DNA from: Streptomyces erythrochromogenes
GTDB taxonomy: Bacteria; Actinomycetota; Actinomycetes; Streptomycetales; Streptomycetaceae
Direction: 5' to 3'
Assembly (NCBI RefSeq): GCF_036170895.1
Contig: NZ_CP108036.1
Span: 372,001-436,000, forward strand
DNA: 64,000 nucleotides
Position 1 is the first letter of the stretch. Every line of letters starts with the position of its first letter. Below, piece after piece: positions 17,046 through 28,486 of the stretch. Below the pieces are notes generated by a model that ran no database searches, was not told the DNA's origin, and saw nothing but the letters and a program-made list of their open reading frames with translations. The position numbers and the translations under genes were made by a program.

Positions 17046-17461
17046 CCCCGGCCAGTTCTCGCGCAGCATGCCGCGTCGGGAGCACGTACGGGCGTGGTGA
17101 CCACCCCATGGGCAGCCGATACGCCTCGCGCCGCCGAACTCACCGCGCACGCTCGGCCATGCCGTCGTCGTCACCCACTGCGCGTACGGGCAACCGACGG
17201 GCCATCCGGATCACGTCCACACCCACCGGGTGACGCTCCTCGCCGCACACGCCGCAGGGCTCGCGCACCTGTACCCCCGAGGCCGTCCACCTGGCCGCGC
17301 ACCCGGAGTCGGGGGTCGCGGAACTCGGGCCGCTCCTGGCCCGGGTGGGCAAGACACTGCTCAGCGTGCCGGACACGCACAGCCGTGGCTCCCACCGCAG
17401 CGCGGCGGCGCGGCGGCGCGGGAGCGCTCGATGCCCCGCACCCTCCGGCCGCGGCGCACGG
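17046..17461. other. No intact gene seen
   Basis: Between the repeats and the next gene no frame keeps gene-like codon use. A short + strand stretch near 17270-17400 (with GVAELGPLLARVGKTLL) looks protein-like and may be the end of an eroded gene, but I could not name a family. Confidence 0.4.
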
Positions 17462-18115
17462 TCACGCGGTGGCCGTGAAGCGGTGGCTCGGTTCGCCGCG
17501 GAGCCTGCCGGGCGGCAGTCTGCGGCCGAAGGCGAGCAGGAGGAGGTCCTGGGCCGCGCCGTGGACGGGGGACCCGGAACCGTACGACCAGTCCAGGTCC
17601 TCGGCGCGCAGCTGCACGCCGCCGATGTCGACGCCGAAGAACCTCAGTCCGCCGGGCCGGATCCCGGCGAGCAGCACGCGCAGCCGGTCCTCGGGGACCC
17701 GCCGGTCGAGGCCGAGGGCGACCGTGATGTCCAGTCCGTGCACCACGTCGTGGCCGAGGGCGGCCGCGAGCCCGCCGACCGGTGGCGTCCACGGGTGGTG
17801 GGCGCCGTCCCGCAGGAACGCGGCGAGCTCGGCCGGCGCATGAGCGGCCGCGTCCCTGCGTGCGACCCGGTCGGTCATGCGGTGCAGGTTCCCGCGCGCC
17901 CGGGCCAGTTGGCCCATGGTCGCGGGCAGGGAGAGCCGGAACCCCATCGACATGTGGGCCGCGACCTCACGGACCCGCCAGCCCGCGCACAGGCTGGGCT
18001 CGTCCCACTGGTCGTCCCGCAGGCCGTCGAGCAGATCGGCCAACTCCTGGCGTTCCGCCGCGATCAAGGCCCTGACCTCGGCCTTGTGCCCTTGCTGAGA
18101 AGTCGTGTTCGCCAT
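17462..18115 (-). CDS. Maleylpyruvate isomerase family mycothiol-dependent enzyme
   Basis: A 217-residue protein of the DinB-like, mycothiol-dependent maleylpyruvate isomerase superfamily. The conserved opening LIAAERQELADLLDGL, SLCAGWRVREVAAHMSMGF, and ALGHDVVHGLDITVALG supply the histidines expected for the metal site. Such enzymes use mycothiol in isomerisation or detoxification; the substrate here is unknown. ATG 18115 is chosen over an upstream ATG because homology starts just after it. It is divergent from a LysR regulator, which probably controls it. Confidence 0.85.
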   Translation of the reverse strand: MANTTSQQGHKAEVRALIAAERQELADLLDGLRDDQWDEPSLCAGWRVREVAAHMSMGFRLSLPATMGQLARARGNLHRMTDRVARRDAAAHAPAELAAFLRDGAHHPWTPPVGGLAAALGHDVVHGLDITVALGLDRRVPEDRLRVLLAGIRPGGLRFFGVDIGGVQLRAEDLDWSYGSGSPVHGAAQDLLLLAFGRRLPPGRLRGEPSHRFTATA

Positions 18116-18147
18116 GCGGTCCAGCCTGGCGCCAACGGGGCCATACC

Positions 18148-18160
18148 TCCAATAGATTGA
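18148..18160. promoter_or_regulatory. Candidate LysR box (T-N11-A)
   Basis: TCCAATAGATTGA fits the T-N11-A rule and contains the inverted repeat CAAT-AG-ATTG. It lies in the 71-bp gap between the divergent isomerase and lysR-type genes, where LysR regulators bind. Confidence 0.5.
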
Positions 18161-18186
18161 TGTGCTGCGCATTAGAATCACTGGTT

Positions 18187-19125
18187 ATGGAGCTCCGCCA
18201 GTTGCGCTACCTCGTCGCCGTCGTCGACGAGGGCGGTTTCACCCGCGCCGCCGCCCGGCTGCATCTGGCCCAGCCCGGACTGAGCGCCCAGATACGCCAG
18301 TTGGAGAAGGAACTCGGGCAGCCGCTGCTCGACCGGTCCGGCCGGTCGGTGACGCCGACCGAGGTGGGCCGGGCCGTCCTGCCGTACGCGCGGGCCGCGC
18401 TGGCCGCCGCCCACGCGGTACGGCAGACCGTGGACGAGCACACCGGACTGCTGCGCGGCAAGGTCACGCTCGGGCTGGTCTCCGGCGCCACCGGTCATGC
18501 TTTCGACGTCGCCGCGTTCCTCGCGGACTTCCACGCTTCCCATCCCGCCCTGGAGATCGCGCTGACCGAGGACACCTCGGAGCGGATGCAGGCCGCGCTC
18601 CTGGCCGGCGAGATCGACATCGCCCTCCTCGGGCCCACGGCGGAGGAGCCTCCTCCGGGACTCTCCTACCGGACGGTCATCGACGCTCCACTCGGCGCCG
18701 CCGTCGCACCCGGGCACCCGCTGCTCGGCCCCGCCGACCGCACCGCGGTACCGCTGGCCGAGCTGCGCGACCGGCCGCTGATCTGTCTGCCGCGCGGAAC
18801 CGGCGTACGGGCCGCCCTCGAACGGGGCTGCGCCCGGGCGGGGTTCCGGCCCCGGGTCGCCTTCGAGGCGGCGTCCCCGCAGGTCCTCGCGCAGCTCGCC
18901 GCCCGCGGCCTGGGCGTCGCCGTGCTGCCGCTCGGGGAGGAGGGGTCAGGCGTCGGCGACGGGCTGCGCGCCCTGCGCCTCCTGGGGGCGGGCCTGCGTG
19001 CCCGTATCGTCCTCGCCCGGCCGGCCAGCGGGCCTACGAGCCCTGCGGCGCGTGCCCTGCTGGACCGTCTGGGTGAGGCCCTGCCCGACGTCTCCGAGGG
19101 TGCGGGGGCGGGATCACCGTTCTGA
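18187..19125 (+). CDS. LysR family transcriptional regulator
   Basis: A 312-residue LysR-type activator/repressor. The N-terminal winged helix-turn-helix ([38 protein letters not shown]) is followed by a periplasmic-binding-like effector domain (about 90-300). The ATG at 18187 is the canonical MELRQLRYL start. Its last 12 bases overlap the end of the convergent 2H phosphoesterase gene. The divergent mycothiol-dependent isomerase is the likely target; the effector is not known. Confidence 0.9.
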   Translation: MELRQLRYLVAVVDEGGFTRAAARLHLAQPGLSAQIRQLEKELGQPLLDRSGRSVTPTEVGRAVLPYARAALAAAHAVRQTVDEHTGLLRGKVTLGLVSGATGHAFDVAAFLADFHASHPALEIALTEDTSERMQAALLAGEIDIALLGPTAEEPPPGLSYRTVIDAPLGAAVAPGHPLLGPADRTAVPLAELRDRPLICLPRGTGVRAALERGCARAGFRPRVAFEAASPQVLAQLAARGLGVAVLPLGEEGSGVGDGLRALRLLGAGLRARIVLARPASGPTSPAARALLDRLGEALPDVSEGAGAGSPF

Positions 19126-19686
19126 CCAGGTGATCGCGCCCGTGCCCAGGCCGATCACGGCCCGGGGCAGCATGGGCTCGTCACTGCGGCGGGAGAGCAG
19201 CACGACCTCGTGGACCCGTGCCGCCGTGCTGCCCAGGCGGGCCGTGCACTGCGCGGTCAGGCTCCGCGGCTCGTGGGTGCGCCCGAGCGAGAGGTGCGGT
19301 GTGAACGCCGGGAACCGGCCGCGGCATCCCGGGAAGGGCTCCGCCAGGCTCTCCTGGAGCGCCGCCCACGGGGCGAGGCCGGCCGCGGCGGGGTCCAGCC
19401 ACACGGTGGCGTAGGCACGGTGCCGGAACGCGTGCACCCCGCTGAGCCTGATGGCGAAGGGCTCGATACCGGTCGCCGCGGCGGCCAGCAGCGGGGCGGC
19501 CCGGTAGAAATCGGCCTCCGGGACGAAGCCGAAGACCAGGTTCACGTGCGGGGGCCAGCGGCGGATCTGCGGGTCGTGCTCGGCCCGGATGCTCTGGATC
19601 GCCGGCCACAGCCCGTCCGGAGGAAGCCACACGACGGCGGTCCGGGGCGTGGGGGCCACCGTGAGGAAGCCGGGGGACGCGTTCAC
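19114..19686 (-). CDS. 2'-5' RNA ligase / 2H phosphoesterase family protein
   Basis: A 190-residue protein with the two histidine motifs of the 2H phosphoesterase superfamily: [10 protein letters not shown] and FTPHLSLGR. Family members open 2',3'-cyclic phosphates or join or hydrolyse 2'-5' RNA bonds. GTG 19686 is taken as start because it follows a G-rich stretch and the domain begins soon after; the frame remains open farther upstream without coding sense. It converges on the lysR-type gene with a 12-base overlap at the 3' ends. Confidence 0.8.
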   Translation of the reverse strand: MNASPGFLTVAPTPRTAVVWLPPDGLWPAIQSIRAEHDPQIRRWPPHVNLVFGFVPEADFYRAAPLLAAAATGIEPFAIRLSGVHAFRHRAYATVWLDPAAAGLAPWAALQESLAEPFPGCRGRFPAFTPHLSLGRTHEPRSLTAQCTARLGSTAARVHEVVLLSRRSDEPMLPRAVIGLGTGAITWSER

Positions 19687-19741
19687 ACGGCCATCATGCC
19701 CCCGGACCCCCGGCCGACCGCCGGTCCGGCCTCCCGTTCGC

Positions 19742-20566
19742 TCAGCCGGTGAAGGATCCGTGGCGGCCGGCTCCTGCCGCGAAGCGGTCGGCGCCGGCCT
19801 GCGTCTCGCCGGCCGTGAGCGGTACGAGGCCGTGCCGGTATTCGGCGGCCAGGGCATCCCGCTCGCCCAGACCGTGCTGTTCCCGTACGGAGAGCCGGTC
19901 GTGCCGCAGGCACAGCTGCGGGAACCCGGCGATCTCGTGCGCGAGGCGTTCCGCCGCGCGGCGGGCCTCGCCGGGTGGTACGAGGCGGTTGACCAGACCG
20001 ATCGCGTGCGCCTCGGCAGCGGTCACGGGGCGGCCGGTGAGGATGAGGTCCATGGCGCGGCTCTCGCCGATCAGGCGGGGCAGCCGCACCGTACCGCCGT
20101 CGATGAGGGGCACGCCCCAGCGGCGGCAGAACACCCCGAACGTCGCGTCCTCCTCGGCCACCCGCAGATCGCACCACAGGGCCAGTTCGAGGCCGCCGGC
20201 CACCGCGTGACCGCTGATCGCGGCGATCACCGGCTTGGTCAGGTCCATCCGCGTGGGGCCCATGGGCCCGTCGCCCTCGGCCAGCACCCGGTTGCCACGG
20301 TCGGTCCCGACTGCCTTCAGGTCCGCGCCCGCGCAGAACGTACCGCCGTCGCCCCACAGGACGGCGACGGACGCGTCCTCGTCCGCTTCGAACGCTCGGA
20401 AGGCGTCGGCGAGCCGGGTCGCGGTCGGGCCGTCGACCGCGTTGCGGGCGCCCGGGCGGCCGAGGACCACCGTGGTGACGGGCCCGTCCCGTTCGATCCG
20501 GACGGAGTCCGGTTCTGCGGGCGGGGCGGGGGGCGGCGCCCCTGCCGGTTCGGAGGTCGTGGCCAC
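19742..20566 (-). CDS. Enoyl-CoA hydratase/isomerase (crotonase) family protein
   Basis: A 274-residue crotonase. The oxyanion-hole segments are [12 protein letters not shown] and [22 protein letters not shown], and the latter also holds the usual glycine-rich turn. The second family glutamate position sits in [15 protein letters not shown], where the typical catalytic Glu is not obvious, so isomerase or another crotonase chemistry is possible. A Pro/Ala-rich N-terminal tail of about 25 residues precedes the domain. GTG 20566 has GGAG at a correct distance. It may act in fatty acid or aromatic acid breakdown. Confidence 0.88.
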   Translation of the reverse strand: MATTSEPAGAPPPAPPAEPDSVRIERDGPVTTVVLGRPGARNAVDGPTATRLADAFRAFEADEDASVAVLWGDGGTFCAGADLKAVGTDRGNRVLAEGDGPMGPTRMDLTKPVIAAISGHAVAGGLELALWCDLRVAEEDATFGVFCRRWGVPLIDGGTVRLPRLIGESRAMDLILTGRPVTAAEAHAIGLVNRLVPPGEARRAAERLAHEIAGFPQLCLRHDRLSVREQHGLGERDALAAEYRHGLVPLTAGETQAGADRFAAGAGRHGSFTG

Positions 20567-20766
20567 GGCGGATCTCCATGGGTCGAGTGATGTCGTCGGA
20601 CGCGCGGGAGGTGCGGACGACCACTCTGGAGCAATCACGGCCCCGGCACGAGAGGGGGCGCGGGCCGGGGGACTCCCATCGGCCCGGACACGCACGTTCG
20701 GACCAGGCCGAACGGGGTATACGCCTTGTCCCGATCCTATGCAGAGACCCGGGCGGTGAGACCGAG

Positions 20767-20988
20767 ATGTCCCAGTGCAAGATCCCCGACTACCGCACCG
20801 GCCACCGCGGCCGCCACTGGACCCATGCCCTGCGCAGTGCCCAGCGGGCCGGGGCCGTGATCGTCACCGACGACACCCGTGAGCCGGTCACCTACGCCCA
20901 TGACGGCACCGGGCCCGGCCGCTTCCGGCCCTGGCTCACCGCCGCCGGAGACCGCTACGACAGCCACGACGTCCACCCCGAGTGGTAG
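20767..20988 (+). CDS. Small hypothetical protein
   Basis: A 73-residue polar protein, MSQCKIPDYRTGHRGRHW onward, ending DSHDVHPEW. Third-position GC is high along its length, which supports coding, but no family is recognised and no strong ribosome site is seen. It ends 28 bases before the end of the convergent fur-type gene. Confidence 0.5.
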   Translation: MSQCKIPDYRTGHRGRHWTHALRSAQRAGAVIVTDDTREPVTYAHDGTGPGRFRPWLTAAGDRYDSHDVHPEW

Positions 20989-21016
20989 GCCGTGGCCGCC
21001 CGGCGCGGCCGCGTGT

Positions 21017-21445
21017 TCAGGCGCCCGGCTGCCCGGCAGTACAGGAGGGGCACAGCCCGCGGTAGACGACCTCGACCTCGGACACCGCGAAGCCGAACCG
21101 CTCCTGCGCCGGCAGCCCGGCCAGGGGGTCGCCGGTCGGGTGGACGTCGCGGATGAGCCCGCAGCCGGAGCACACCAGGTGCTGGTGCGGCCGGTGCGCG
21201 TTGGGGTCGTAGCGCTTGGCCCGTCCGTGCGCGGAGAGCTCCGCGACCTCACCGAGGGCGACGAGCTCGCCCAGCGTGTTGTAGACGCTGGCCCGGGAGA
21301 TCTCCGGCAGTCGCCCGGCCGCACGGGCGTGCACCTCGTCGGCGGTGAGGTGCACGTGCTCGCCGTCGAGGACCTCCGCGACGACACGCCGCTGGGACGT
21401 CATGCGCCAGCCGCGCCCCCGCAGCCGTTCCAGCAGGTCACTCAT
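21017..21445 (-). CDS. Fur family regulator (FurA/CatR-like), peroxide-responsive type
   Basis: A 142-residue ferric-uptake-regulator homologue. The winged helix (WRMTSQRRVVAEVL, ISRASVYNTLGELVALG) is followed by the metal-binding dimer domain with HRPHQHLVCSGCG and a second CxxC (CPSC), the structural zinc site of Fur/PerR proteins. Divergent placement next to katG is the standard arrangement of FurA/CatR/FurS regulators, which repress catalase-peroxidase until peroxide oxidises them. I therefore infer peroxide sensing and autoregulation from the shared intergenic region. Confidence 0.9.
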   Translation of the reverse strand: MSDLLERLRGRGWRMTSQRRVVAEVLDGEHVHLTADEVHARAAGRLPEISRASVYNTLGELVALGEVAELSAHGRAKRYDPNAHRPHQHLVCSGCGLIRDVHPTGDPLAGLPAQERFGFAVSEVEVVYRGLCPSCTAGQPGA

Positions 21446-21579
21446 TTCGGCTCACCAGTTCACGCTCGGCGGGACACAAGGACTTCGGCGGGCCCTGCCG
21501 CGGGCCCGAAAAAGCGAGCTACAGATTACCCGGCGGAGAATGGCGGCCGGGGCATTCACACCGGCGCAGCGATAACGAT

Positions 21580-21591
21580 GATCGTACGATC
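21580..21591. promoter_or_regulatory. Palindrome in the fur-katG intergenic region
   Basis: GATCGTACGATC is a perfect 12-bp palindrome within an AT-richer segment (GATAACGATGATCG) of the 314-bp gap between the divergent fur-type gene and katG. It is a candidate regulator site, but I cannot match it confidently to a published FurA/CatR operator. Confidence 0.4.
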
Positions 21592-21627
21592 TCTTCCCTT
21601 CTTGCCTTTCCCGTGCGGGCCGGGTAG

Positions 21628-23949
<2,322 letters not shown>

Positions 23950-23956
23950 CGCGGAC

Positions 23957-23991
23957 GTCCCGGCCGGCCGCTCGTGGCGGCCGACCGGGAC
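23957..23991. terminator. Terminator between katG and the convergent secreted protein gene
   Basis: A 15-bp stem with one mismatch (GTCCCGGCCGGCCGC against GCGGCCGACCGGGAC) and a short loop, starting 7 bases after the katG stop. Confidence 0.7.
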
Positions 23992-24016
23992 TCCGGACGG
24001 CGTGTCAGGAAATGCG

Positions 24017-24535
24017 TCAGAGCGCGCTCTTCGACGCGGTGGAGACGACGCACTCCTTGTACTCGCTGCCGTCGCCCTTGCCGGTGTACGGCGCGGTGGC
24101 CTCGGTCTGCTGGGACGCACCGGCCTTGACCTTGAGGCTGTTCACCCGGGCCGTGGCCGCGACCGCGCTCGAGCCGGCGGCCGGGTTGAACTTCATGGTG
24201 ACGTTGTAGGTGTAGTCCACCGAACCGCTGTTGGTGACGGTCAGGCGGGCGACCAGGTTCTTGCCGGTGCCGTCCAGCTTGCAGCTGTCGATCTTGATGT
24301 CGCGCTCGGCCTTGTCCCGGCTGGAACCACCCGTGGTGCTGGTGCCGCCGGAGGTGCTGCTCGTGCCGCTGGTGCTGTCGCTCCCGCTGGTGCCGCCGGA
24401 GCTGCTGCCGCCGGAGCTGCTGGAGCTGGAGTGGCTGCTTCCGCCGCAGCTGGCGCCGTGGGAGCCCCGGGCCCCGGTGAGCGCGACGACGGCGATACCG
24501 AAGACGGCTATCGCGCGGACATGACGAAACTTCAC
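24017..24535 (-). CDS. Secreted protein with Ser/Gly linker
   Basis: A 172-residue exported protein of unknown function. A signal sequence (about 1-28) is followed by a very Ser/Gly/Thr-rich linker (about 29-73) and a compact beta domain (about 74-172) with RLTVTNSGSVDYTYNVTMKF and a C-terminal CVVS. The two domain cysteines (IDSCKLDG and KECVVS) could form a disulfide. This build resembles surface or matrix proteins. The start is GTG at 24535 with GGGG 7 bases before it. Confidence 0.7.
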   Translation of the reverse strand: MKFRHVRAIAVFGIAVVALTGARGSHGASCGGSSHSSSSSSGGSSSGGTSGSDSTSGTSSTSGGTSTTGGSSRDKAERDIKIDSCKLDGTGKNLVARLTVTNSGSVDYTYNVTMKFNPAAGSSAVAATARVNSLKVKAGASQQTEATAPYTGKGDGSEYKECVVSTASKSAL

Positions 24536-24664
24536 GTTCTACCCCGTTGGAATGTCAGGAACCGAAATACGCCCGCCTTGACGGGCACACGTCACCCTAA
24601 CAGCGGATTCGGACAACTCGATTCCGCCGCGCCCACATCCGCCGCTCGGGCGACGGGGACGGGT

Positions 24665-25291
24665 TCAGCCGGGGTCGACGACGAGGTCGGCGCGGTGGCG
24701 GCCGGCGGCGACGAGGCGGGCGTTCGCCTCGTCCGAGCGGGCCACCCAGGCGCGTGCGCGGGCCGGTTCCTTGCCGTGGCGGACGTGCCGTTCGACCAGG
24801 CGCCGGACCCGCGCGTCCTCGTCCGGAGCGCAGTACCAGGCCTCGTCCAGCAGCGGCCGCACTCCGGCCCACTCCCCCGCGTCGTGCAACAGGTAGTTGC
24901 CCTCGGTGATGACCAGCGGTACGTCCGGAGCAACAGGGATGCTGCCCGCGATCGGCTCCTCGATGGAGCGGTCGAAGGCGGGCGCGTAGACGGTGGCACC
25001 GCCGGCGGCGGATGCGCGCAGCCGCGCCAGGAGCGATACGTAGCCGGCCGCGTCGAAGGTGTCCGGGGCCCCCTTGCGGTCGGCCCGCCCCAGGCGGTTC
25101 AACTCGGCCTGGGCGAGGTGGAACCCGTCCATCGGGACCACCACGGCCGTCCGCGGGCCGAGCGCTTCGGCGAGCCGGGCGGCCAGGGTCGACTTCCCCG
25201 CGCCCGGCGGCCCGGCCACGCCGAGGATCCGCCGACCGCCCCGGCCGGCCAGCTCGGCCGCCCTCACCACCAGCTCCGTCGTCGTCTGCAC
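24665..25291 (-). CDS. Nucleoside/nucleotide kinase family protein (uridine kinase / PanK-like P-loop)
   Basis: A P-loop kinase of about 208 residues with Walker A GVAGPPGAGKSTLAARL, substrate motif VVPMDGFHLAQAEL, and Walker B-like VITEGNYLL, the set shared by phosphoribulokinase/uridine kinase and FruK-like YggC/YfdG proteins. The substrate is not known. GTG 25291 is preferred to GTG 25315 because AGGA lies 8 bases upstream of the former only. It lies between two secreted-protein genes and shares no evident pathway with them. Confidence 0.82.
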   Translation of the reverse strand: MQTTTELVVRAAELAGRGGRRILGVAGPPGAGKSTLAARLAEALGPRTAVVVPMDGFHLAQAELNRLGRADRKGAPDTFDAAGYVSLLARLRASAAGGATVYAPAFDRSIEEPIAGSIPVAPDVPLVITEGNYLLHDAGEWAGVRPLLDEAWYCAPDEDARVRRLVERHVRHGKEPARARAWVARSDEANARLVAAGRHRADLVVDPG

Positions 25292-25431
25292 GTGCGTATC
25301 CTGCCCGAGGATCACGTACTGCGGGGGGGGGCGGGCCGGGCGGCGGCGGCGCGGTCGTCGCGTCTGCGCGCTCCACCGCCGCCCGGGGTGTTCAGCGGTG
25401 CGGCGTGTTCAGTGGTTCGCCAGGCCGGGGG

Positions 25432-25845
25432 TCAGCAGCGGGGGCAGGCGTCGCGGATCACGCGCCAGGTGAAGGTGACCGGGGCCGAGGCACCCGTGGC
25501 GTCCCTGGCGGTGACGGTGACGGTACGGGTTCCGCTGCCGCGCAGGACGCCCGAGATCAGGCCGGTCGAAGCGTTGATCGAAGTACCGAGGTGCAGGTTC
25601 GAGGCCGACCAGGTGTACGGCTTCACGCCGCCGGTGGCCGTCATCTGCAGGTAGGCGCTGTCCCACTGGAGGCTGACCTGGTTGCCGGGGTTGGCCACGA
25701 CCGGGGCGGCCGCCACGTCTTGGATCGCGGGCGCGGCACCGACCTGCGGGGCGGCGAGGGCCGGTCCGGCAGGCGCGGCCAGGAGGGCTGCCAGGCCGAT
25801 GGCCAGGGCCGCCAGTCTGCGCGGGGTGCGTAAGTGTGTGCTCAA
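25432..25845 (-). CDS. Secreted Ig-like domain protein with a TTA codon
   Basis: A 137-residue exported protein. The signal peptide (RRLAALAIGLAALLAAPAGPALA) leads to a single Ig-like/He_PIG type domain with the typical stretch INASTGLISGVLRGSGTRTV and a DACPRC end. The start is TTG at 25845, supported by GGAGG 6 bases upstream; no ATG or GTG fits. Codon 5 (25833-25831) is TTA, a codon that in Streptomyces depends on the bldA tRNA, so the protein is probably made late in growth. Its function is unknown; adhesion or matrix roles are plausible. Confidence 0.7.
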   Translation of the reverse strand: MSTHLRTPRRLAALAIGLAALLAAPAGPALAAPQVGAAPAIQDVAAAPVVANPGNQVSLQWDSAYLQMTATGGVKPYTWSASNLHLGTSINASTGLISGVLRGSGTRTVTVTARDATGASAPVTFTWRVIRDACPRC

Positions 25846-26019
25846 CAGGGCCTCCGAACTCGTCGGGTGGCGCGGGCGGTTCCGGCATGGGTCCCGGAAA
25901 GCCGTCAACACCCGTACTGGGTATGTGTGTTCGAGGTGCGATGGGGCGTCGGAATCATAGGCGGCCACGGCTGCGGCGTCGATGGCGCCGCACCGGGCGT
26001 TTCGCCCGGGAACGCTCCG

Positions 26020-26850
26020 CTAGGACGCGGGCTTCCAGCCCCAGGCCGTGAGCATGCCGGGGGACAGCCCGGTGCACCGGGGCGAATCCAGGTAGGCGAC
26101 GGCCTCGTCCAGCCCTGCGTCGTCGACGAGGCCGGTCCCCACCATCGCCGCGCGGGCCCGCTCCCAGGTATCGGCCCAGAACCTGCTGATCGGGCTCCCC
26201 GGCAGGAGGGGTGGTACGTGGATCTCGGCCGCCACGGATTCCAGCCCCGCCCCCCGCAACAGCTCCGGGTGCCGGGGGACGTGGGAGACGTCCGTGCCGA
26301 TGCTCTCGCGCAGCCCCTGCCACATGGCCCGCATGGCGCGGGTGTACGGCGTGCTGGGTGCGGAGGCGGTGGTGAGGTCGACCGCGTCGCTGACGACGAG
26401 TACGCCACCGGGGGCGAGGAGCCGGCTCAGCCTGGCGACCATGTGCTGCGGGGAGGGCAGGTGCATGAGCAGGAACCGCGCGTGGACCAGCCGGAAGGGG
26501 CCCGGGGCGAAGTCGTCGGCGGTGACGTCGGCCTGGAGCACGGTCAGTCCGGTCACGGGGTGCGCGGCGAGGAAGCGCACGTCGCGGTCCACGGCGAGGA
26601 CCTCGGCGACGCCCGCTTCGGCGAGCAGGCGGCGGGCCACCGTGCCCGTTCCCGCTCCCACGTCCAGGCAGGTCCAGCCGGGTCCCGCCCCCAGCGTTCG
26701 GAGCCGGGCCATGGTGGTGTCGTCGTACGTGAGGGCGCCGAGGTCGATGCGGTCGCCCTCGCCTCCCTGGTCGGGCCGGAAGACCTGCTCGCCGTAGCGC
26801 CCCCCGCCCGGGGAGCCGGCACCGTCCGGTGACAGCCCTGTGTCAGCCAT
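26020..26850 (-). CDS. Class I SAM-dependent methyltransferase
   Basis: A 276-residue methyltransferase with motif I LDVGAGTGTVARRLL, acidic motif II VLAVDRDV, motif post-II LQADVTADDF, and APGGVLVVSD. The lid region (about 195-250) is likely to bind the acceptor. There are no biosynthetic partners beside it, so the acceptor is unknown. The start ATG at 26850 lacks an obvious Shine-Dalgarno. The neighbouring ROK regulator is transcribed in the same direction and lies upstream. Confidence 0.85.
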   Translation of the reverse strand: MADTGLSPDGAGSPGGGRYGEQVFRPDQGGEGDRIDLGALTYDDTTMARLRTLGAGPGWTCLDVGAGTGTVARRLLAEAGVAEVLAVDRDVRFLAAHPVTGLTVLQADVTADDFAPGPFRLVHARFLLMHLPSPQHMVARLSRLLAPGGVLVVSDAVDLTTASAPSTPYTRAMRAMWQGLRESIGTDVSHVPRHPELLRGAGLESVAAEIHVPPLLPGSPISRFWADTWERARAAMVGTGLVDDAGLDEAVAYLDSPRCTGLSPGMLTAWGWKPAS

Positions 26851-26929
26851 GGGGCAATTGTCCCCTCGATCGGCCGTGCGCGCGTGGCGTCGGGCCCGGC
26901 CGGGCGTACGCCGCGGTCGGGCGGCCGCG

Positions 26930-28234
26930 TCAGGCTCCGCCGCCCCGGGTCGACAGCGACGTGTGCCAGGCCGGGGGTTCGGCGGCGGGCTCCGGCGCGG
27001 CCCGCCGGCCGCCCGTGGCGAAGAACGCCGACAGCGGGAGCGTGGCCGCGCCGACCGTGACCGCGTCCGGTCCCAGCGCGCCGAGGCCCACCGTGACCCG
27101 TCCGGCCGGGTGGCGCAGGGAGTAGCGGGTCGCGTGCCGCCGGACCGAGGGCAGGACGTACGGGCCGAGCAGCAGCCCCGCCCAGCCGCCGATCAGGATC
27201 CGCTCCGGCTGGAACAGGTTGACCAGGTCCGACAGTCCGGCACCCAGGTACTCCGCCGTCTCCTCCAGGAGCTCCACGGCGACCGGATCCGCCGCTCGCG
27301 CCGCCGCGAGGAGCTCCGAGAGCGCCTCTTCCTCGTCCACCGCCCCGGGCCGCGCGGGGCCGCCGCCGCGCTCGACCCAGCGGGCCAGCAGCGACTCCGC
27401 GCCCGTATAGGCCTCCAGGCAGCCCCGCGCGCCGCAACGGCAGCGCCTGCCCCGTACCGAGACGGTCAGGTGGCCCCATTCCAGGGGGGTGCCCTCGGTG
27501 GTCCCGCCGTCCGGTGAACCGTCGGTGATCAGGCTCGCGCCGACCCCCGAGCCGAAGAGCACGACGACCGCGTCCTTGGCCCCGCGCCCGGCGCCGAACC
27601 ACATCTCCGCCTGGCCGAGCGTCCGCGCGCCGTTGTCGATGAGGTACGGGACCTCCTCGGGCAGCACCCCGGTGGCGCGCAGCAGCCGCTCCAGCGGGAC
27701 GGCGTCCCATCCGATGGTCTGGCCGTGCACCACGGATCCGCCCGGTGCGTCGTGGTCCACGATGCCGGGTACGCCGACTCCGACGCCCAGCAGCCGGTCG
27801 GCGCCGATCCCGGCGTCGGCCAGCACGCTGGTGATGCCGGCCGCGACGTGGTCGACGATCGGGCCGACGTCGTAGCAGCCGCGGGGCAACAACGGCATCT
27901 CGGTGCGGGCGAGTTCGGTCAGAGCGAGGTCGAAGAGCTCGACGCGGACCCGGGTCTCGCCGACGTCGACGCCGATCATGCACGCGCTGCCGGGGCGGAC
28001 GCGCAGCAGGGTGCGGGGGCGGCCGCCTTCCGAGTCGACGACGCCGGCCTCCTCCAGCAGCCCGTCCGCGACGAGTTCGCCGACCACGTTGCTGACGGAT
28101 CCGGAGCTCAGCCCGGTCGCGGGTCCGAGTTCCTGGCGGCTCATCGGGCCGCCGAAGTACAGCCGCTGGAGCACGGCGCTGCGGTTGCCGCGCCGTAGGT
28201 CCCGTACCGTGCGTCCGCCACGAGCTGTCGTCAT
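26930..28234 (-). CDS. ROK family transcriptional regulator
   Basis: A 434-residue repressor with an N-terminal winged helix (RRGNRSAVLQRLYF, SRQELGPATGLSSGSVSNVV) and a C-terminal ROK sugar-kinase-like domain. The zinc motif RCRCGARGCLE is present, and the sugar-binding region reads GTPLEWGHLTV. ATG 28234 has GGAAGGGG upstream and is preferred to the ATG at 28279. It is divergent from a sugar importer and beta-glucosidase operon, which is the expected target; binding of a glucoside or glucose would release it. Confidence 0.9.
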   Translation of the reverse strand: MTTARGGRTVRDLRRGNRSAVLQRLYFGGPMSRQELGPATGLSSGSVSNVVGELVADGLLEEAGVVDSEGGRPRTLLRVRPGSACMIGVDVGETRVRVELFDLALTELARTEMPLLPRGCYDVGPIVDHVAAGITSVLADAGIGADRLLGVGVGVPGIVDHDAPGGSVVHGQTIGWDAVPLERLLRATGVLPEEVPYLIDNGARTLGQAEMWFGAGRGAKDAVVVLFGSGVGASLITDGSPDGGTTEGTPLEWGHLTVSVRGRRCRCGARGCLEAYTGAESLLARWVERGGGPARPGAVDEEEALSELLAAARAADPVAVELLEETAEYLGAGLSDLVNLFQPERILIGGWAGLLLGPYVLPSVRRHATRYSLRHPAGRVTVGLGALGPDAVTVGAATLPLSAFFATGGRRAAPEPAAEPPAWHTSLSTRGGGA

Positions 28235-28317
28235 CTGGCCCCTTCCGCCGTCACGCCTGCGTGACTCCGCTCGCAACATACCCTTGCGCGACCACTTGAC
28301 GCGACCCTTCCACGCCG

Positions 28318-28363
28318 CTTAACTCACGTCCTAAATTAAGGCCTGGACCAACGGTCGGTCCAG
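28318..28363. promoter_or_regulatory. Candidate ROK operator and inverted repeat before the sugar importer
   Basis: CCTAAATTAAGG (28330-28341) is a near-palindrome (10 of 12) in an AT-rich island, and CTTAA (28318) pairs with TTAAG (28336). Immediately after it, CTGGACC and GGTCCAG form a 21-bp palindrome with a 7-base spacer (28343-28363). Both lie in the 252-bp divergent promoter region between the ROK gene and the binding-protein gene. Confidence 0.5.
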
Positions 28364-28486
28364 CACAGCAGGCATTCCGCAGGGACACCCGCGGCCCGGG
28401 CCCACCTCGCCCGCGGCCCCGTCCGCCGACCCGATCGACCCGCCCACCGGCCTTCCTCCCGCCCCGCCGAAAGGGACCGAGCCGTC

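Noticed and set aside
28343..28363. DasR (dre) site
   Set aside because: The arms CTGGACC/GGTCCAG with a 7-base spacer do not fit the compact ACTGGTCTAGACCACT pattern.
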